Of a DNA stretch of 54,684 nt, positions 18,377-27,090 are shown piece by piece. Below the pieces are notes generated by a model. The model had not been told where the DNA came from. It did not search any database and worked only from the letters and a program-made list of their open reading frames with translations. Source of the DNA: Psychroflexus gondwanensis ACAM 44 (GTDB taxonomy: Bacteria > Bacteroidota > Bacteroidia > Flavobacteriales > Flavobacteriaceae); contig NZ_APLF01000014.1 in NCBI RefSeq assembly GCF_000355905.1, forward strand, positions 1 through 54,684. The letters run 5' to 3'. The stretch's first letter is position 1, and the number at the start of each line of letters is the position of its first letter. The translations under genes were made by a program, and so were the position numbers.

Positions 18377-19834
18377 ATGGAGAAGATTATTGATGAGACT
18401 CTACAGGGGAAAACCCTGGTTAAAGAAAAGAAGGAAAATAACACTAAGAAACTTTACATTGAAAGTTACGGCTGCGCTATGAATTTTAGCGATAGTGAAA
18501 TCGTAGCGTCTATATTGGATAAACAAGGATACAATACTACCAACGAACTTTCTGAAGCTGACCTAGTTTTGGTCAATACCTGTTCTATAAGAGATAAAGC
18601 AGAGCAAACGGTAAGAAAACGCTTGGAAAAATATAATGCCGTCAAGAAAATAAACCCTTCTATGAAGGTGGGAGTTTTGGGCTGTATGGCAGAACGCTTA
18701 AAAAGTAAATTTCTTGAAGAAGAGAAAATTGTAGATCTGGTTGTAGGTCCAGATGCCTATAAGGATTTACCAAACTTACTGGAGGAGGTTGAAAGTGGTA
18801 GAGATGCCATAAACGTGATTTTGTCCAAAGAAGAAACTTACGGTGATATTTCACCGGTCCGTTTGCAAAGCAACGGCGTATCTGCATTTGTGTCGATTAC
18901 CAGAGGCTGTGATAATATGTGTACTTTTTGCGTAGTGCCATTTACTCGGGGAAGAGAACGAAGCCGAGATCCTTTAAGTATTATTGATGAAGTGAATGAT
19001 TTGTGGAGTAAAGGCTACAAGGAAATCACTTTACTAGGCCAGAATGTAGATAGTTACTTATGGTATGGTGGCGGTTTGAAGAAAGATTTCAAAAGCGCAA
19101 CCGAAATGCAAAAAGCTACGGCAGTTAGTTTTTCAAATTTACTGGACATGGTAGCAAAAGCCCAACCAGGAATGCGCATTCGCTTTTCTACGTCGAACCC
19201 ACAGGACATGACGATGGATGTGATTGAAATCATGGCAAAACATAAGAATATTTGCGATTACATACACCTCCCCGTTCAAAGTGGTAGCGATAGAATTTTA
19301 AAGAAAATGAACAGGCTCCACACTCGAGAGGAGTACTTTAGGATGATAGATAATATTAGAAAAATCATACCCGGCTGTGGCATCTCACAAGATATGATCA
19401 TTGGATTCCCTTCAGAAACAGAAGAAGATCACCAAGACACCATATCCTTGATGGACTATGTAAAATACGATTTCGGGTATATGTTTGCTTATTCTGAACG
19501 ACCAGGAACGCTTGGCGCTAAAAAATTTGAAGATGACATTTCAGAGGCTACCAAGAAAAAACGCCTTCAGGAAATCATAGACGTTCAGCTAAAACATTCA
19601 CGTTTTAGAACGGAACAGCATCTCGGTAAGGTTGAAGAGGTTTTAATCGAAAAGGAATCTAAAAAATCCAATCTGCAATGGAGCGGACGAAACACTCAAA
19701 ACACAACCGTCGTATTTCCTAAAGAAGACTACAAAGTAGGAGATTATGTTTTAGTAAAAATGAAAAAGTGCACGAGTGCCACTTTAATTGGCGAACCCGT
19801 TGGTTATGGTCCTATGCAAGCTCTTTCATCTTAA
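18377..19834 (+). CDS. miaB: tRNA-2-methylthio-N6-dimethylallyladenosine synthase MiaB
   Basis: A 485-residue radical-SAM methylthiotransferase that adds a methylthio group to i6A37 of tRNAs reading UNN codons. The N-terminal UPF0004 domain has Cys33 (ESYGC), Cys69 and Cys103, ligands of the auxiliary 4Fe-4S cluster. The radical-SAM cluster is the CxxxCxxC motif at Cys178, Cys182 and Cys185 (RGCDNMCTFC). A TRAM domain occupies about residues 415-480. The ATG at 18377 is chosen over a TTG 24 bases upstream because that TTG lies inside the -7 element. It is the first gene of a co-directional run ending at secG. Confidence 0.96.
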   Translation: MEKIIDETLQGKTLVKEKKENNTKKLYIESYGCAMNFSDSEIVASILDKQGYNTTNELSEADLVLVNTCSIRDKAEQTVRKRLEKYNAVKKINPSMKVGVLGCMAERLKSKFLEEEKIVDLVVGPDAYKDLPNLLEEVESGRDAINVILSKEETYGDISPVRLQSNGVSAFVSITRGCDNMCTFCVVPFTRGRERSRDPLSIIDEVNDLWSKGYKEITLLGQNVDSYLWYGGGLKKDFKSATEMQKATAVSFSNLLDMVAKAQPGMRIRFSTSNPQDMTMDVIEIMAKHKNICDYIHLPVQSGSDRILKKMNRLHTREEYFRMIDNIRKIIPGCGISQDMIIGFPSETEEDHQDTISLMDYVKYDFGYMFAYSERPGTLGAKKFEDDISEATKKKRLQEIIDVQLKHSRFRTEQHLGKVEEVLIEKESKKSNLQWSGRNTQNTTVVFPKEDYKVGDYVLVKMKKCTSATLIGEPVGYGPMQALSS

Positions 19835-19848
19835 AATAAATTTAAACT

Positions 19849-21123
19849 ATGGAATCTCCACAAGCTGTTAAGCAGCGATTTGAAATTATAGGGAACGATC
19901 CCAACCTCAACAGGGCTATAGAAAAATCTATACGCGTGGCGCCTACAGATATTTCTGTTTTGGTCACAGGAGAAAGCGGAGTTGGTAAGGAAAGTCTACC
20001 TAAAATCATACATTCTCTTTCTCACAGAAAACACGCTAAATACATTGCTGTAAACTGTGGTGCTATCCCAGAAGGTACTATTGATAGTGAATTATTTGGT
20101 CACGAAAAGGGTGCTTTTACTGGAGCCACTCAATCCAGAGATGGCTATTTCAAGGAAGCCGACGGAGGAACTATTTTTCTAGATGAAGTAGGAGAATTGC
20201 CGCTCACCACTCAGGTAAGGCTCTTGAGAGTTCTTGAGACTGGAGAATTTATAAAGGTAGGATCCTCTAAAGTTCAAAAATCTGATATTAGAATCGTTGC
20301 AGCAACCAACGTTAATATGATTGAGGCTATAAAAGAAAATAAGTTTAGAGAAGATTTATACTACAGACTCAATACTGTTGAAATTCAACTTTCACCCTTA
20401 AGAGAACGCCGATCGGATATTCACTTATTGTTTAGAAAGTTTGCTTCAGATTTTGCGATTAAATATAAAATGCCAACGATACGCCTCACAGACCAAGCGA
20501 TTAAAGCGCTGGAGAACTGCAGCTGGCCGGGTAACATCCGACAGCTTAAAAATGTTGCAGAACAAATATCAGTATTAGAGACTAGTCGAGAAGTAGATGA
20601 AGCCATACTCACGCATTATTTACCAAGTAACAGTTCCAATCTACCCTCTGTAATTTCAGAATCAAAAAGCAACAAAAGCGATTTTAGCAACGAAAGAGAA
20701 ATTCTTTATAAAGTTCTTTTTGATATGAAAAATGACCTTCACGATCTTAAGAAATTGACTCTAGAGCTCATGGAAAAAGAAAATGATGAGACCTTTAAAG
20801 AAGAAAACAGAAGCTTAATTAGGAAAGTATACGGCGACTCCGACACAAAAAAAGAATTCTCTGAAGAATCTCATCAAGAGCAGCTAGAAATTTTGCAAAT
20901 CCCTGAAAAAAAGAAAACAAAGCCGATTGAGCAACACATAGAAGATCCTTACGATTATGCTGAAGATATCGAAGAAGAGGAGACATTATCGCTTCAAGAT
21001 AAAGAAGTGGAACTGATCAAAAAATCTTTGAATAGACACCAGGGAAAACGCAAGCCTGCAGCAGATGAACTAGGAATTAGTGAAAGAACGCTGTATAGAA
21101 AAATAAAACAATACGATTTATAA
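19849..21123 (+). CDS. Sigma-54 interaction-domain transcriptional regulator
   Basis: A 424-residue bacterial enhancer-binding protein. The AAA+ domain starts almost at the N-terminus, with Walker A GESGVGKES (41-49), the sigma-54-contact loop GAFTGA (88-93), Walker B GGTIFLDE (106-113) and the arginine-finger region FREDLYYRLN. There is no N-terminal receiver, GAF or PAS domain. Between the AAA+ domain and the C-terminal Fis-type helix-turn-helix (about residues 380-422) lies an acidic, probably helical linker of some 130 residues. It should activate sigma-54 promoters; how it is controlled is not evident. Its stop overlaps the lptE start as TAATG. No -24/-12 sequence was searched for outside the window. 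Confidence 0.92.
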   Translation: MESPQAVKQRFEIIGNDPNLNRAIEKSIRVAPTDISVLVTGESGVGKESLPKIIHSLSHRKHAKYIAVNCGAIPEGTIDSELFGHEKGAFTGATQSRDGYFKEADGGTIFLDEVGELPLTTQVRLLRVLETGEFIKVGSSKVQKSDIRIVAATNVNMIEAIKENKFREDLYYRLNTVEIQLSPLRERRSDIHLLFRKFASDFAIKYKMPTIRLTDQAIKALENCSWPGNIRQLKNVAEQISVLETSREVDEAILTHYLPSNSSNLPSVISESKSNKSDFSNEREILYKVLFDMKNDLHDLKKLTLELMEKENDETFKEENRSLIRKVYGDSDTKKEFSEESHQEQLEILQIPEKKKTKPIEQHIEDPYDYAEDIEEEETLSLQDKEVELIKKSLNRHQGKRKPAADELGISERTLYRKIKQYDL

Positions 21124-21623
21124 TGAAGTTGAAAATAATTGGAGTTTTAGTATTGATTTTGAGCCTACAATCCTGTGGATATTATTCATTTACCGGCGCC
21201 GATACGGGAAATGCGGAAAACTTTCAGGTGAATTTCTTCGAAAATACTGCTCAGCTTATTGAGCCGGGTATTGATAGGGATTTTACTTTAGCTTTGCAGG
21301 ATTTAATTCAAAATCAAACCAAGTTAAGCCTTACCAACTCGAACGCAGATCTTATTTACGAAGGAGAAATCACTCGGTACTACGTGGCGCCTATGACTGC
21401 CACTGCCGATAGCCAAGCTGCACAAAACCGACTGACCATAGCTGTAAATGTTCGATTTTATAATACTTTAGATCCAGAAAAAGATTTTGAACAAAATTTT
21501 TCATTTTATTTTGATTTTCCAGCAAACGAACAATTAACTGGCGCTACAAAGGATGAAGCTATTGGAGAAGTGTTCCTAAGGATCACTCAAGATATATTTA
21601 ATGCCTCCTTAACGAATTGGTAA
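21123..21623 (+). CDS. lptE: LptE-family lipoprotein
   Basis: A 166-residue lipoprotein with signal and lipobox LQSC (Cys18), followed by a compact alpha/beta domain. The opening CGYYSFTG and the general plan fit the Bacteroidota LptE/LPS-assembly lipoprotein family, the plug partner of LptD in lipopolysaccharide export at the outer membrane. Sequence similarity to proteobacterial LptE is low by eye, so the name rests on the family pattern and on gene order. Its ATG overlaps the previous TAA by one base, and its own TAA overlaps the next ATG in the same way. Confidence 0.8.
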   Translation: MKLKIIGVLVLILSLQSCGYYSFTGADTGNAENFQVNFFENTAQLIEPGIDRDFTLALQDLIQNQTKLSLTNSNADLIYEGEITRYYVAPMTATADSQAAQNRLTIAVNVRFYNTLDPEKDFEQNFSFYFDFPANEQLTGATKDEAIGEVFLRITQDIFNASLTNW

Positions 21624-22384
21624 TGGATAAAGAAGCGGTTTTAAATCTTATAAAATCACCGAAGGAATTTGAGGTGAATAGCTTAACAGCTATTACTGAG
21701 ATGATTCACCAGTATCCGTATTTTCAACCTCTATACGCTATAAAGCTGAAATTACAGAACTACTACGGAAGTTTTCAATACAATAGGTTTTTAAAAACTA
21801 CGGCTGCTTATACTCAGGACCGATCGGTTTTATTTGATTTTATTACCTCTGAAGAATTTCATCAACTGGACGTCGCCAATAAAATTGATTTGCTCATTGA
21901 AAAAAGCAAAGAACATTCCAGTGAAGAGTTCGAGATTAATAAACAAGTGGTCGACCAAATTAACGATCCAGACCTTTTTGTAGAAAAATCAAAATCCAAC
22001 AAACAAGGGCAGCCTTTAGATTTTAATCCTTCCGAGACTCATTCTTTTCAAGAATGGCTGAAGTTGACCCAATTACAGCCTATAGAAAAAGTGGAAAGAG
22101 AGTTAACAATAAATCCTCAGTTTCAAGTCATAGACGAATTTATAAAGAATAACCCTAAAATTGTTCCTACGAAATCTTATGAATCTACAGAGAAAATAAT
22201 AGCCAAGCACGAGCCGTCAACTCACCTTATGACGGAGACTTTGGCAAGAGTTTACACCGAACAAAAGCGATATGATAAAGCGATCCAAGCATTTAAGATA
22301 TTAATTTTGAATAATCCCGAAAAAAGTTCTTTCTTTGCAGACCAAATTCAAGAAATAGAAAGACTTAAAGAAAATAAATTATAA
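21623..22384 (+). CDS. TPR-containing protein of unknown function
   Basis: A 253-residue soluble protein without signal peptide. The N-terminal 100 residues are helical and aromatic-rich (MIHQYPYFQPLYAIKLKL). The C-terminal part contains one clear tetratricopeptide unit (about residues 205-235, LARVYTEQKRYDKAIQAFKI). ATG at 21623, overlapping the lptE stop as TAATG, is preferred over a TTG six bases earlier. Its own stop overlaps the secG start in the same way. Context with lptE and secG suggests a role tied to the envelope or to protein export, but no function can be assigned. Confidence 0.75.
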   Translation: MDKEAVLNLIKSPKEFEVNSLTAITEMIHQYPYFQPLYAIKLKLQNYYGSFQYNRFLKTTAAYTQDRSVLFDFITSEEFHQLDVANKIDLLIEKSKEHSSEEFEINKQVVDQINDPDLFVEKSKSNKQGQPLDFNPSETHSFQEWLKLTQLQPIEKVERELTINPQFQVIDEFIKNNPKIVPTKSYESTEKIIAKHEPSTHLMTETLARVYTEQKRYDKAIQAFKILILNNPEKSSFFADQIQEIERLKENKL

Positions 22385-22713
22385 TGAGTACATTTTCCAT
22401 ATTTTTAGTTCTAATCGTAATAGTAGCATTCCTACTTATAGTTGTTATCATGGTTCAAAACCCTAAAGGTGGAGGTCTTTCCTCTTCTTTTGGAGGAGGA
22501 GGGTCTCAGCAAGTTGGAGGCGTTAAGCAAACCTCAGACTTCCTCGACAAAAGCACCTGGGCTTTAGCTACTTTATTATTGATTTTAATCTTATTATCAA
22601 ACGTTACTATCATAAACAATAGAGGTGTTCAAGATTCCAAATTATTGGACGGCAATCAAGCTCCTATTGAAAACACACAATCCAACAATTTACCACCTGT
22701 AGACCAGCAGTAA
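22384..22713 (+). CDS. secG: Preprotein translocase subunit SecG
   Basis: A 109-residue inner-membrane protein with two transmembrane helices (about residues 4-24 and 57-77) separated by the Gly/Ser-rich cytoplasmic loop GGGLSSSFGGGG that is diagnostic for SecG. It assists SecYE during protein export; secY is in the ribosomal cluster at 35384-36724. The gene ends the miaB-secG run and is followed by a terminator. The C-terminal tail of about 30 residues is hydrophilic. Confidence 0.95.
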   Translation: MSTFSIFLVLIVIVAFLLIVVIMVQNPKGGGLSSSFGGGGSQQVGGVKQTSDFLDKSTWALATLLLILILLSNVTIINNRGVQDSKLLDGNQAPIENTQSNNLPPVDQQ

Positions 22714-22737
22714 ATAGGGATTCTTAATCATTACAAA

Positions 22738-22767
22738 ATGCCAGCTTATGACAAGCTGGCATTTTTT
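22738..22767 (+). terminator. Intrinsic terminator after secG
   Basis: A perfect 10-bp stem (738-747 with 753-762, ATGCCAGCTT/AAGCTGGCAT) with a 5-base loop and a run of T ends the miaB-secG operon. About 80 bases remain before the groES ATG, enough for a separate groESL promoter. Confidence 0.88.
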
Positions 22768-22846
22768 GTTGGTAATTGACAGGCCTTGTTTATTGGCACA
22801 CTTTTAGACCCTTATTTTTAAAATTAAACCAAAAAACTTATTTATA

Positions 22847-23122
22847 ATGGCAGTAAACATTAAACCTTTGGCAGACCGAGTGCTTATAGAGCCTCAAGCC
22901 GCAGAAACTAAAACAGCATCTGGAATTATTATTCCAGAAACCGCAAAGGAAAAACCACAACGTGGTAAAGTGGTTGCCGTCGGAAGTGGGAAAAAGAAAC
23001 ATACGATGACAGTAAAAGTTGGAGACATGGTTCTTTACGGAAAGTTTTCAGGTACAGAGTTAAAGCATGAAGAACATGACTATCTCATCATGAGAGAAGA
23101 CGACATTTTAGCTATAGTATAA
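22847..23122 (+). CDS. groS: Co-chaperonin GroES
   Basis: A 91-residue GroES (Cpn10), the seven-membered lid of the GroEL cage. It starts with [13 protein letters not shown], has a mobile loop around residues 17-32 ([11 protein letters not shown]), and contains GKVVAVGSG and the C-terminal [10 protein letters not shown]. It is followed 27 bases later by groEL. In the 79 bases upstream I see neither a CIRCE repeat nor a full TTTG/TAnnTTTG promoter, so the mode of heat-shock control is not evident. Confidence 0.98.
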   Translation: MAVNIKPLADRVLIEPQAAETKTASGIIIPETAKEKPQRGKVVAVGSGKKKHTMTVKVGDMVLYGKFSGTELKHEEHDYLIMREDDILAIV

Positions 23123-23149
23123 TTCACAAATAAACAAACCCACAATATA

Positions 23150-24781
23150 ATGGCAAAGAATATAATTTTTGATATAGAAGCAAGAAATGGTGTTAAGCGA
23201 GGTGTAGATGCTTTAGCTAACGCCGTAAAAGTAACATTAGGACCAAAAGGTCGTAACGTGATTATAGGTAAATCTTTTGGTGCACCAATGGTGACCAAAG
23301 ATGGTGTAAGCGTTGCTAAAGAAATAGAACTTGAAGATGCTTTAGAGAATATGGGAGCACAAATGGTTAAAGAAGTGGCTTCCAAAACCAATGATCTAGC
23401 TGGTGACGGAACCACTACAGCTACTGTTTTAGCTCAGGCTATTGTTCACGAAGGACTTAAAAATGTAGCTTCAGGAGCAAATCCACTTGGACTTAAAAGA
23501 GGGATAGACAAAGCTGTAGCAGCTGTCGTTGCAGAATTAACCAAGCAAGCAAAATCTGTTGGAGATACTTCTGAAGAAATCAAGCAGGTCGCTTCCATTT
23601 CAGCAAATAACGATGACAAAATTGGCGAATTAATTGCTGAAGCTTTTGGTAAAGTAGGCAAAGAAGGCGTTATCACTGTTGAAGAAGCTAAAGGAACTGA
23701 AACTTATGTTGAAGTTGTAGAAGGGATGCAGTTCGATAGAGGTTATCTTTCTCCTTACTTCGTTACCGATAGTGAAAAAATGATTGTTGATCTTGAGAAT
23801 CCATATATCTTAATCGTGGACAAAAAAATCAACTCTATGAAGGATTTACTTCCTGTATTGGAACCAGCTGCTCAAAGTGGTAAACCACTATTGATTATTG
23901 CTGAAGATATAGAAGGTGAAGCTTTAGCTACACTTGTTGTAAATAAATTGAGAGGTTCTTTAAAAATAGCTGCTGTAAAAGCACCAGGGTTTGGTGATCG
24001 CAGAAAAGCTATGCTAGAAGATCTTGCTATTTTAACAGGAGGTACTGTTATTTCAGAAGAGCGTGGAATTACATTAGAAAACACTACTCTAGATATGTTG
24101 GGTACTGCAGAAAATGTCACCTTAGATAAAGACAATACAACTATAGTAAACGGAGGTGGTGAAAAAGAAAATATCACTAACCGTGTGAATCAAATTAAAG
24201 CTCAAGTAGAATCTACAACTAGCGATTACGATAAAGAGAAATTACAAGAACGTCTAGCTAAATTATCTGGCGGAATTGGAGTTTTATATGTAGGAGCAGC
24301 TTCAGAAGTAGAAATGAAAGAGAAGAAAGACCGTGTAGATGATGCTTTACATGCAACTCGTGCAGCAGTGGAAGAAGGTATAGTTGCTGGTGGTGGCGTT
24401 GCATTCATCAGAACGCTTAAAGTTCTTTCTAAGCTTAAAGCTGATGATGCTGATGAGCAAACAGGAATCAATATCATTGCAAAAGCGATTGAATCTCCAA
24501 TGAGAACTATCGTAGAAAATGCAGGTGGTGAAGGCTCTGTCGTTATCAATAAAGTCTTGGAAGGTAACCTAGGCTACGATGCTAAGACCAACACTTACGT
24601 GGATATGATAAAAGCAGGTATTATAGATCCTAAGAAAGTAACGAGAATTGCATTGGAAAATGCAGCTTCGGTTGCCGGAATGATTCTAACTACTGAATGC
24701 GCTCTTGTAGACATAAAGGAAGCCGATAATGGTGGCGGCGGGATGCCATCAATGGGAGGCGGAATGCCAGGAATGATGTAA
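23150..24781 (+). CDS. groL: Chaperonin GroEL
   Basis: A 543-residue Hsp60 chaperonin forming the double-ring folding cage. The nucleotide-binding segments [17 protein letters not shown] and [14 protein letters not shown] lie in the N-terminal equatorial part, and the apical domain includes [18 protein letters not shown]. The C-terminus is the Gly/Met repeat [15 protein letters not shown]. Length is normal. It forms a two-gene operon with groES and is ended by the terminator at 24809-24838. Confidence 0.99.
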   Translation: MAKNIIFDIEARNGVKRGVDALANAVKVTLGPKGRNVIIGKSFGAPMVTKDGVSVAKEIELEDALENMGAQMVKEVASKTNDLAGDGTTTATVLAQAIVHEGLKNVASGANPLGLKRGIDKAVAAVVAELTKQAKSVGDTSEEIKQVASISANNDDKIGELIAEAFGKVGKEGVITVEEAKGTETYVEVVEGMQFDRGYLSPYFVTDSEKMIVDLENPYILIVDKKINSMKDLLPVLEPAAQSGKPLLIIAEDIEGEALATLVVNKLRGSLKIAAVKAPGFGDRRKAMLEDLAILTGGTVISEERGITLENTTLDMLGTAENVTLDKDNTTIVNGGGEKENITNRVNQIKAQVESTTSDYDKEKLQERLAKLSGGIGVLYVGAASEVEMKEKKDRVDDALHATRAAVEEGIVAGGGVAFIRTLKVLSKLKADDADEQTGINIIAKAIESPMRTIVENAGGEGSVVINKVLEGNLGYDAKTNTYVDMIKAGIIDPKKVTRIALENAASVAGMILTTECALVDIKEADNGGGGMPSMGGGMPGMM

Positions 24782-24808
24782 GCATCATCCCTTATAGAAT
24801 AAGATAGA

Positions 24809-24838
24809 AGCCGTTTCTTTTTAGAAGCGGCTTTTTTC
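24809..24838 (+). terminator. Intrinsic terminator after groEL
   Basis: A 10-bp stem (809-818 with 823-832, including one G-U pair), loop TTTT and a T-run follow 28 bases after the groEL stop. Confidence 0.88.
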
Positions 24839-24982
24839 ATTTTTACATTTTGAGAGTGAGTCATACCTATTAGTACTTCAAATGTATCCTAAAAGAGAAT
24901 TAGAAATGGTAAAACAAAAATTGAAAAGAATAAGCATCAAAAATTTGAAAAGCTTAATTATATTAGGCAAAAATTAATAATC

Positions 24983-26476
24983 ATGAAATATATTTTAGCA
25001 TTACTTACAATTTTTGGGACTTCTCTAATTTATTCTCAGTCTGTTGAATTTAACGTTGATGAGACTGTCGTTACCAACCATGAGGTGACTATAAATGGCA
25101 AACAATTCAATTACACTGCAGAAACAGGGATGCAACCCGTTTGGGACCAACAAGGTAAACCCATCGCAGGACTACAATACACGTATTATAAAGTTTCTAA
25201 TCTTAAAAAAAATGAGACTTCTAAAGAAAGACCACTAGTCATTTCATTTAACGGTGGCCCAGGCTCTGCTTCCGTTTGGATGCATCTTGCGTATACAGGT
25301 CCGCGGATTCTAAACATAAGTGATGAAGGCTTTCCTGTTCAACCTTATGGGTATAAGGAAAACCCCTACAGTATTTTGGATGTTGCAGACATAGTATACG
25401 TAAACCCAGTAAATACAGGATACTCAAGACCTGTACTAGACGAGAAAGGCAATTTTGAAAAGTCAAAATTCTTTGGAGTTAATGCCGATGTGGAGTATTT
25501 GGCAGAATGGATCAACACATTTGTAAGTAGAAAAGACAAATGGCTTGCGCCAAAATATTTAATCGGTGAAAGTTATGGGACAACGAGGGTATCTGGCTTG
25601 GCCAATAGTCTTCAAAATTCACATTGGATGTATATCAACGGAGTCATTTTGGTTTCTCCTACAGAATTAGGGATAGAAAGAGATGGGCCTATTGAGGTCG
25701 CCAATAGATTACCTTATTTTACCGCTGCAGCTTGGTACCACGATAAACTGAGCCCTGAATTACAAAGTAAACCTATTCTAGATGTACTTGATGAAGTAGA
25801 AAGTTTCACTATTCAAGAACTTATCCCTGCCCTTACAATGGGTGGATTCTTAGATTCTGAGAAAAAGAAAGCTATTGTCGAAAAGATGTCCTATTATTCT
25901 AGCGTAGAGGAAAAGCTCTTTCTTCAAAACAATTTAGAATTACCCTTTAATGTGTTTTGGAAAACTTTAAAAATTGATGATGGCTATACTGTTGGACGTT
26001 TAGATTCAAGGTATTTAGGCCTTGATGGTAAGGAAGCAGGAACTCGACCAGATTACAATTCCGAGCTAACTGCATGGTTACAGTCCTTTACCCCAGCGAT
26101 AAACGATTACCTTAAAAATGAGCTTAATTATAAGACAGATTTAAAATACAACATGTTTGGTAATGTATATCCTTGGGACAGAACTCAAAACAATAATACA
26201 GGCAAAGAGTTAAGACAAGCTATGGCTCAAAACCCTAGTATGGAGGTCATGATTCAATCTGGCTTGTTCGATGGAGCTACTACCTATTTTAATGCAAAGT
26301 ATACCATGTGGCACATTGATGCAAGTGGAAAAATGCAGGACAGGTTACATTTCAAAACCTATGAGAGTGGCCACATGATGTATCTTAGAAAAGAAGATTT
26401 AGAAACGGCTAACAATGACATTAGAGAATTTATAAAGACTAGCCTACCAAAAGCTAATTCTCCAATTAAGTATTAG
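24983..26476 (+). CDS. Secreted S10-family serine carboxypeptidase
   Basis: A 497-residue peptidase of the alpha/beta-hydrolase S10 family, which removes C-terminal residues from peptides. The signal peptide is residues 1-18 (cleavage near YSQS). The oxyanion segment NGGPGSAS is at 90-97 and the nucleophile Ser197 sits in GESYGT. The acid is likely the Asp in GLFDGATTY and the base the His in YESGHMMYL. No type IX secretion C-terminal domain is present, so a periplasmic location is more likely than the cell surface. The gene is monocistronic, between the groEL terminator and a bidirectional terminator. Confidence 0.93.
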   Translation: MKYILALLTIFGTSLIYSQSVEFNVDETVVTNHEVTINGKQFNYTAETGMQPVWDQQGKPIAGLQYTYYKVSNLKKNETSKERPLVISFNGGPGSASVWMHLAYTGPRILNISDEGFPVQPYGYKENPYSILDVADIVYVNPVNTGYSRPVLDEKGNFEKSKFFGVNADVEYLAEWINTFVSRKDKWLAPKYLIGESYGTTRVSGLANSLQNSHWMYINGVILVSPTELGIERDGPIEVANRLPYFTAAAWYHDKLSPELQSKPILDVLDEVESFTIQELIPALTMGGFLDSEKKKAIVEKMSYYSSVEEKLFLQNNLELPFNVFWKTLKIDDGYTVGRLDSRYLGLDGKEAGTRPDYNSELTAWLQSFTPAINDYLKNELNYKTDLKYNMFGNVYPWDRTQNNNTGKELRQAMAQNPSMEVMIQSGLFDGATTYFNAKYTMWHIDASGKMQDRLHFKTYESGHMMYLRKEDLETANNDIREFIKTSLPKANSPIKY

Positions 26477-26491
26477 ATATAGTTGAAGCAT

Positions 26492-26528
26492 AAAAAAAGC
26501 CTGTTTGTAGCTACAAACAGGCTTTTTT
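26492..26528. terminator. Bidirectional terminator between S10 peptidase and azurin
   Basis: A perfect 36-base palindrome (A-run, GCCTGTTTGTAG, then its complement and a T-run) lies between the two convergent genes. Both strands end in six T after the GC-containing stem. Confidence 0.9.
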
Positions 26529-26547
26529 GATTAAACTAAGTCCTTAA

Positions 26548-27060
26548 TTACTCTACTGTAAATATTCCGTTCATTAAAGCAACGTGCCCAGGAAAACTAC
26601 AAATAAAATCGTAATCTCCTTTTTCAGGCGCTTGAAAGGTAATTGTAGTTTTTTGACCACCACCTAACATGTCAGTATGAACAATAATAACATCAGAGTC
26701 TTCAGGTATATAATCATTGTCTTTATACTCTAAAGCTTCTTGTCCAAACTCTTGAACGTTTGTTCCTTTTTTCAACAAAACAAAATTGTGTCCCATCGAT
26801 TCTTTTGGAAGTTTCCCAACGTGTTCGAACGTGAGCACAACTTCATCTCCAGCTGAAACAGTAATTTGGCTTTTATTATATTTCATTTGATCATTACCAG
26901 ATAGATAAACTTCGGAAATTCCTTCCTCTTTTACCTTCTCATTGGAACTTGAACTTGAGTTGATCTTGATACCTTGTTTTTCCTCAGATTTTTTAGCTTC
27001 TCCTCCACATCCTATTAAAAGGCTAGTAGATAAAAAAAGTAAAGCGAGTGTTTTTTTCAT
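26548..27060 (-). CDS. Azurin-like cupredoxin lipoprotein
   Basis: A 170-residue lipoprotein (lipobox LIGC, Cys18) with a Ser/Glu/Lys-rich linker to about residue 50, then a type 1 blue-copper domain. All ligands of azurin are present: Gly90-His91 in MGHNFVL, and Cys154, His159 and Met163 in CSFPGHVALM, with the C-5-H-4-M spacing of azurin. It should carry electrons in the periplasm while tethered to a membrane; the partner oxidase or reductase is not in the window. It lies 30 bases after gltA on the same strand and may be co-transcribed with it. Confidence 0.92.
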   Translation of the reverse strand: MKKTLALLFLSTSLLIGCGGEAKKSEEKQGIKINSSSSSNEKVKEEGISEVYLSGNDQMKYNKSQITVSAGDEVVLTFEHVGKLPKESMGHNFVLLKKGTNVQEFGQEALEYKDNDYIPEDSDVIIVHTDMLGGGQKTTITFQAPEKGDYDFICSFPGHVALMNGIFTVE

Positions 27061-27090
27061 TTGATTTATTTTAATTTATTAATATTTAAC

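Noticed and set aside
22768-22846. CIRCE element upstream of groES
   Set aside because: No TTAGCACTC-N9-GAGTGCTAA-like inverted repeat is present.
23080-24864. Several 76-111 codon reading frames opposite groEL
   Set aside because: All are antisense shadows of a highly biased coding sequence; none has a domain or leader signal.
24879-24886. TACATTTG on the minus strand after groEL
   Set aside because: It fits the -7 consensus but has no -33 partner and points into the groEL terminator without a gene; chance match in A/T-rich DNA.
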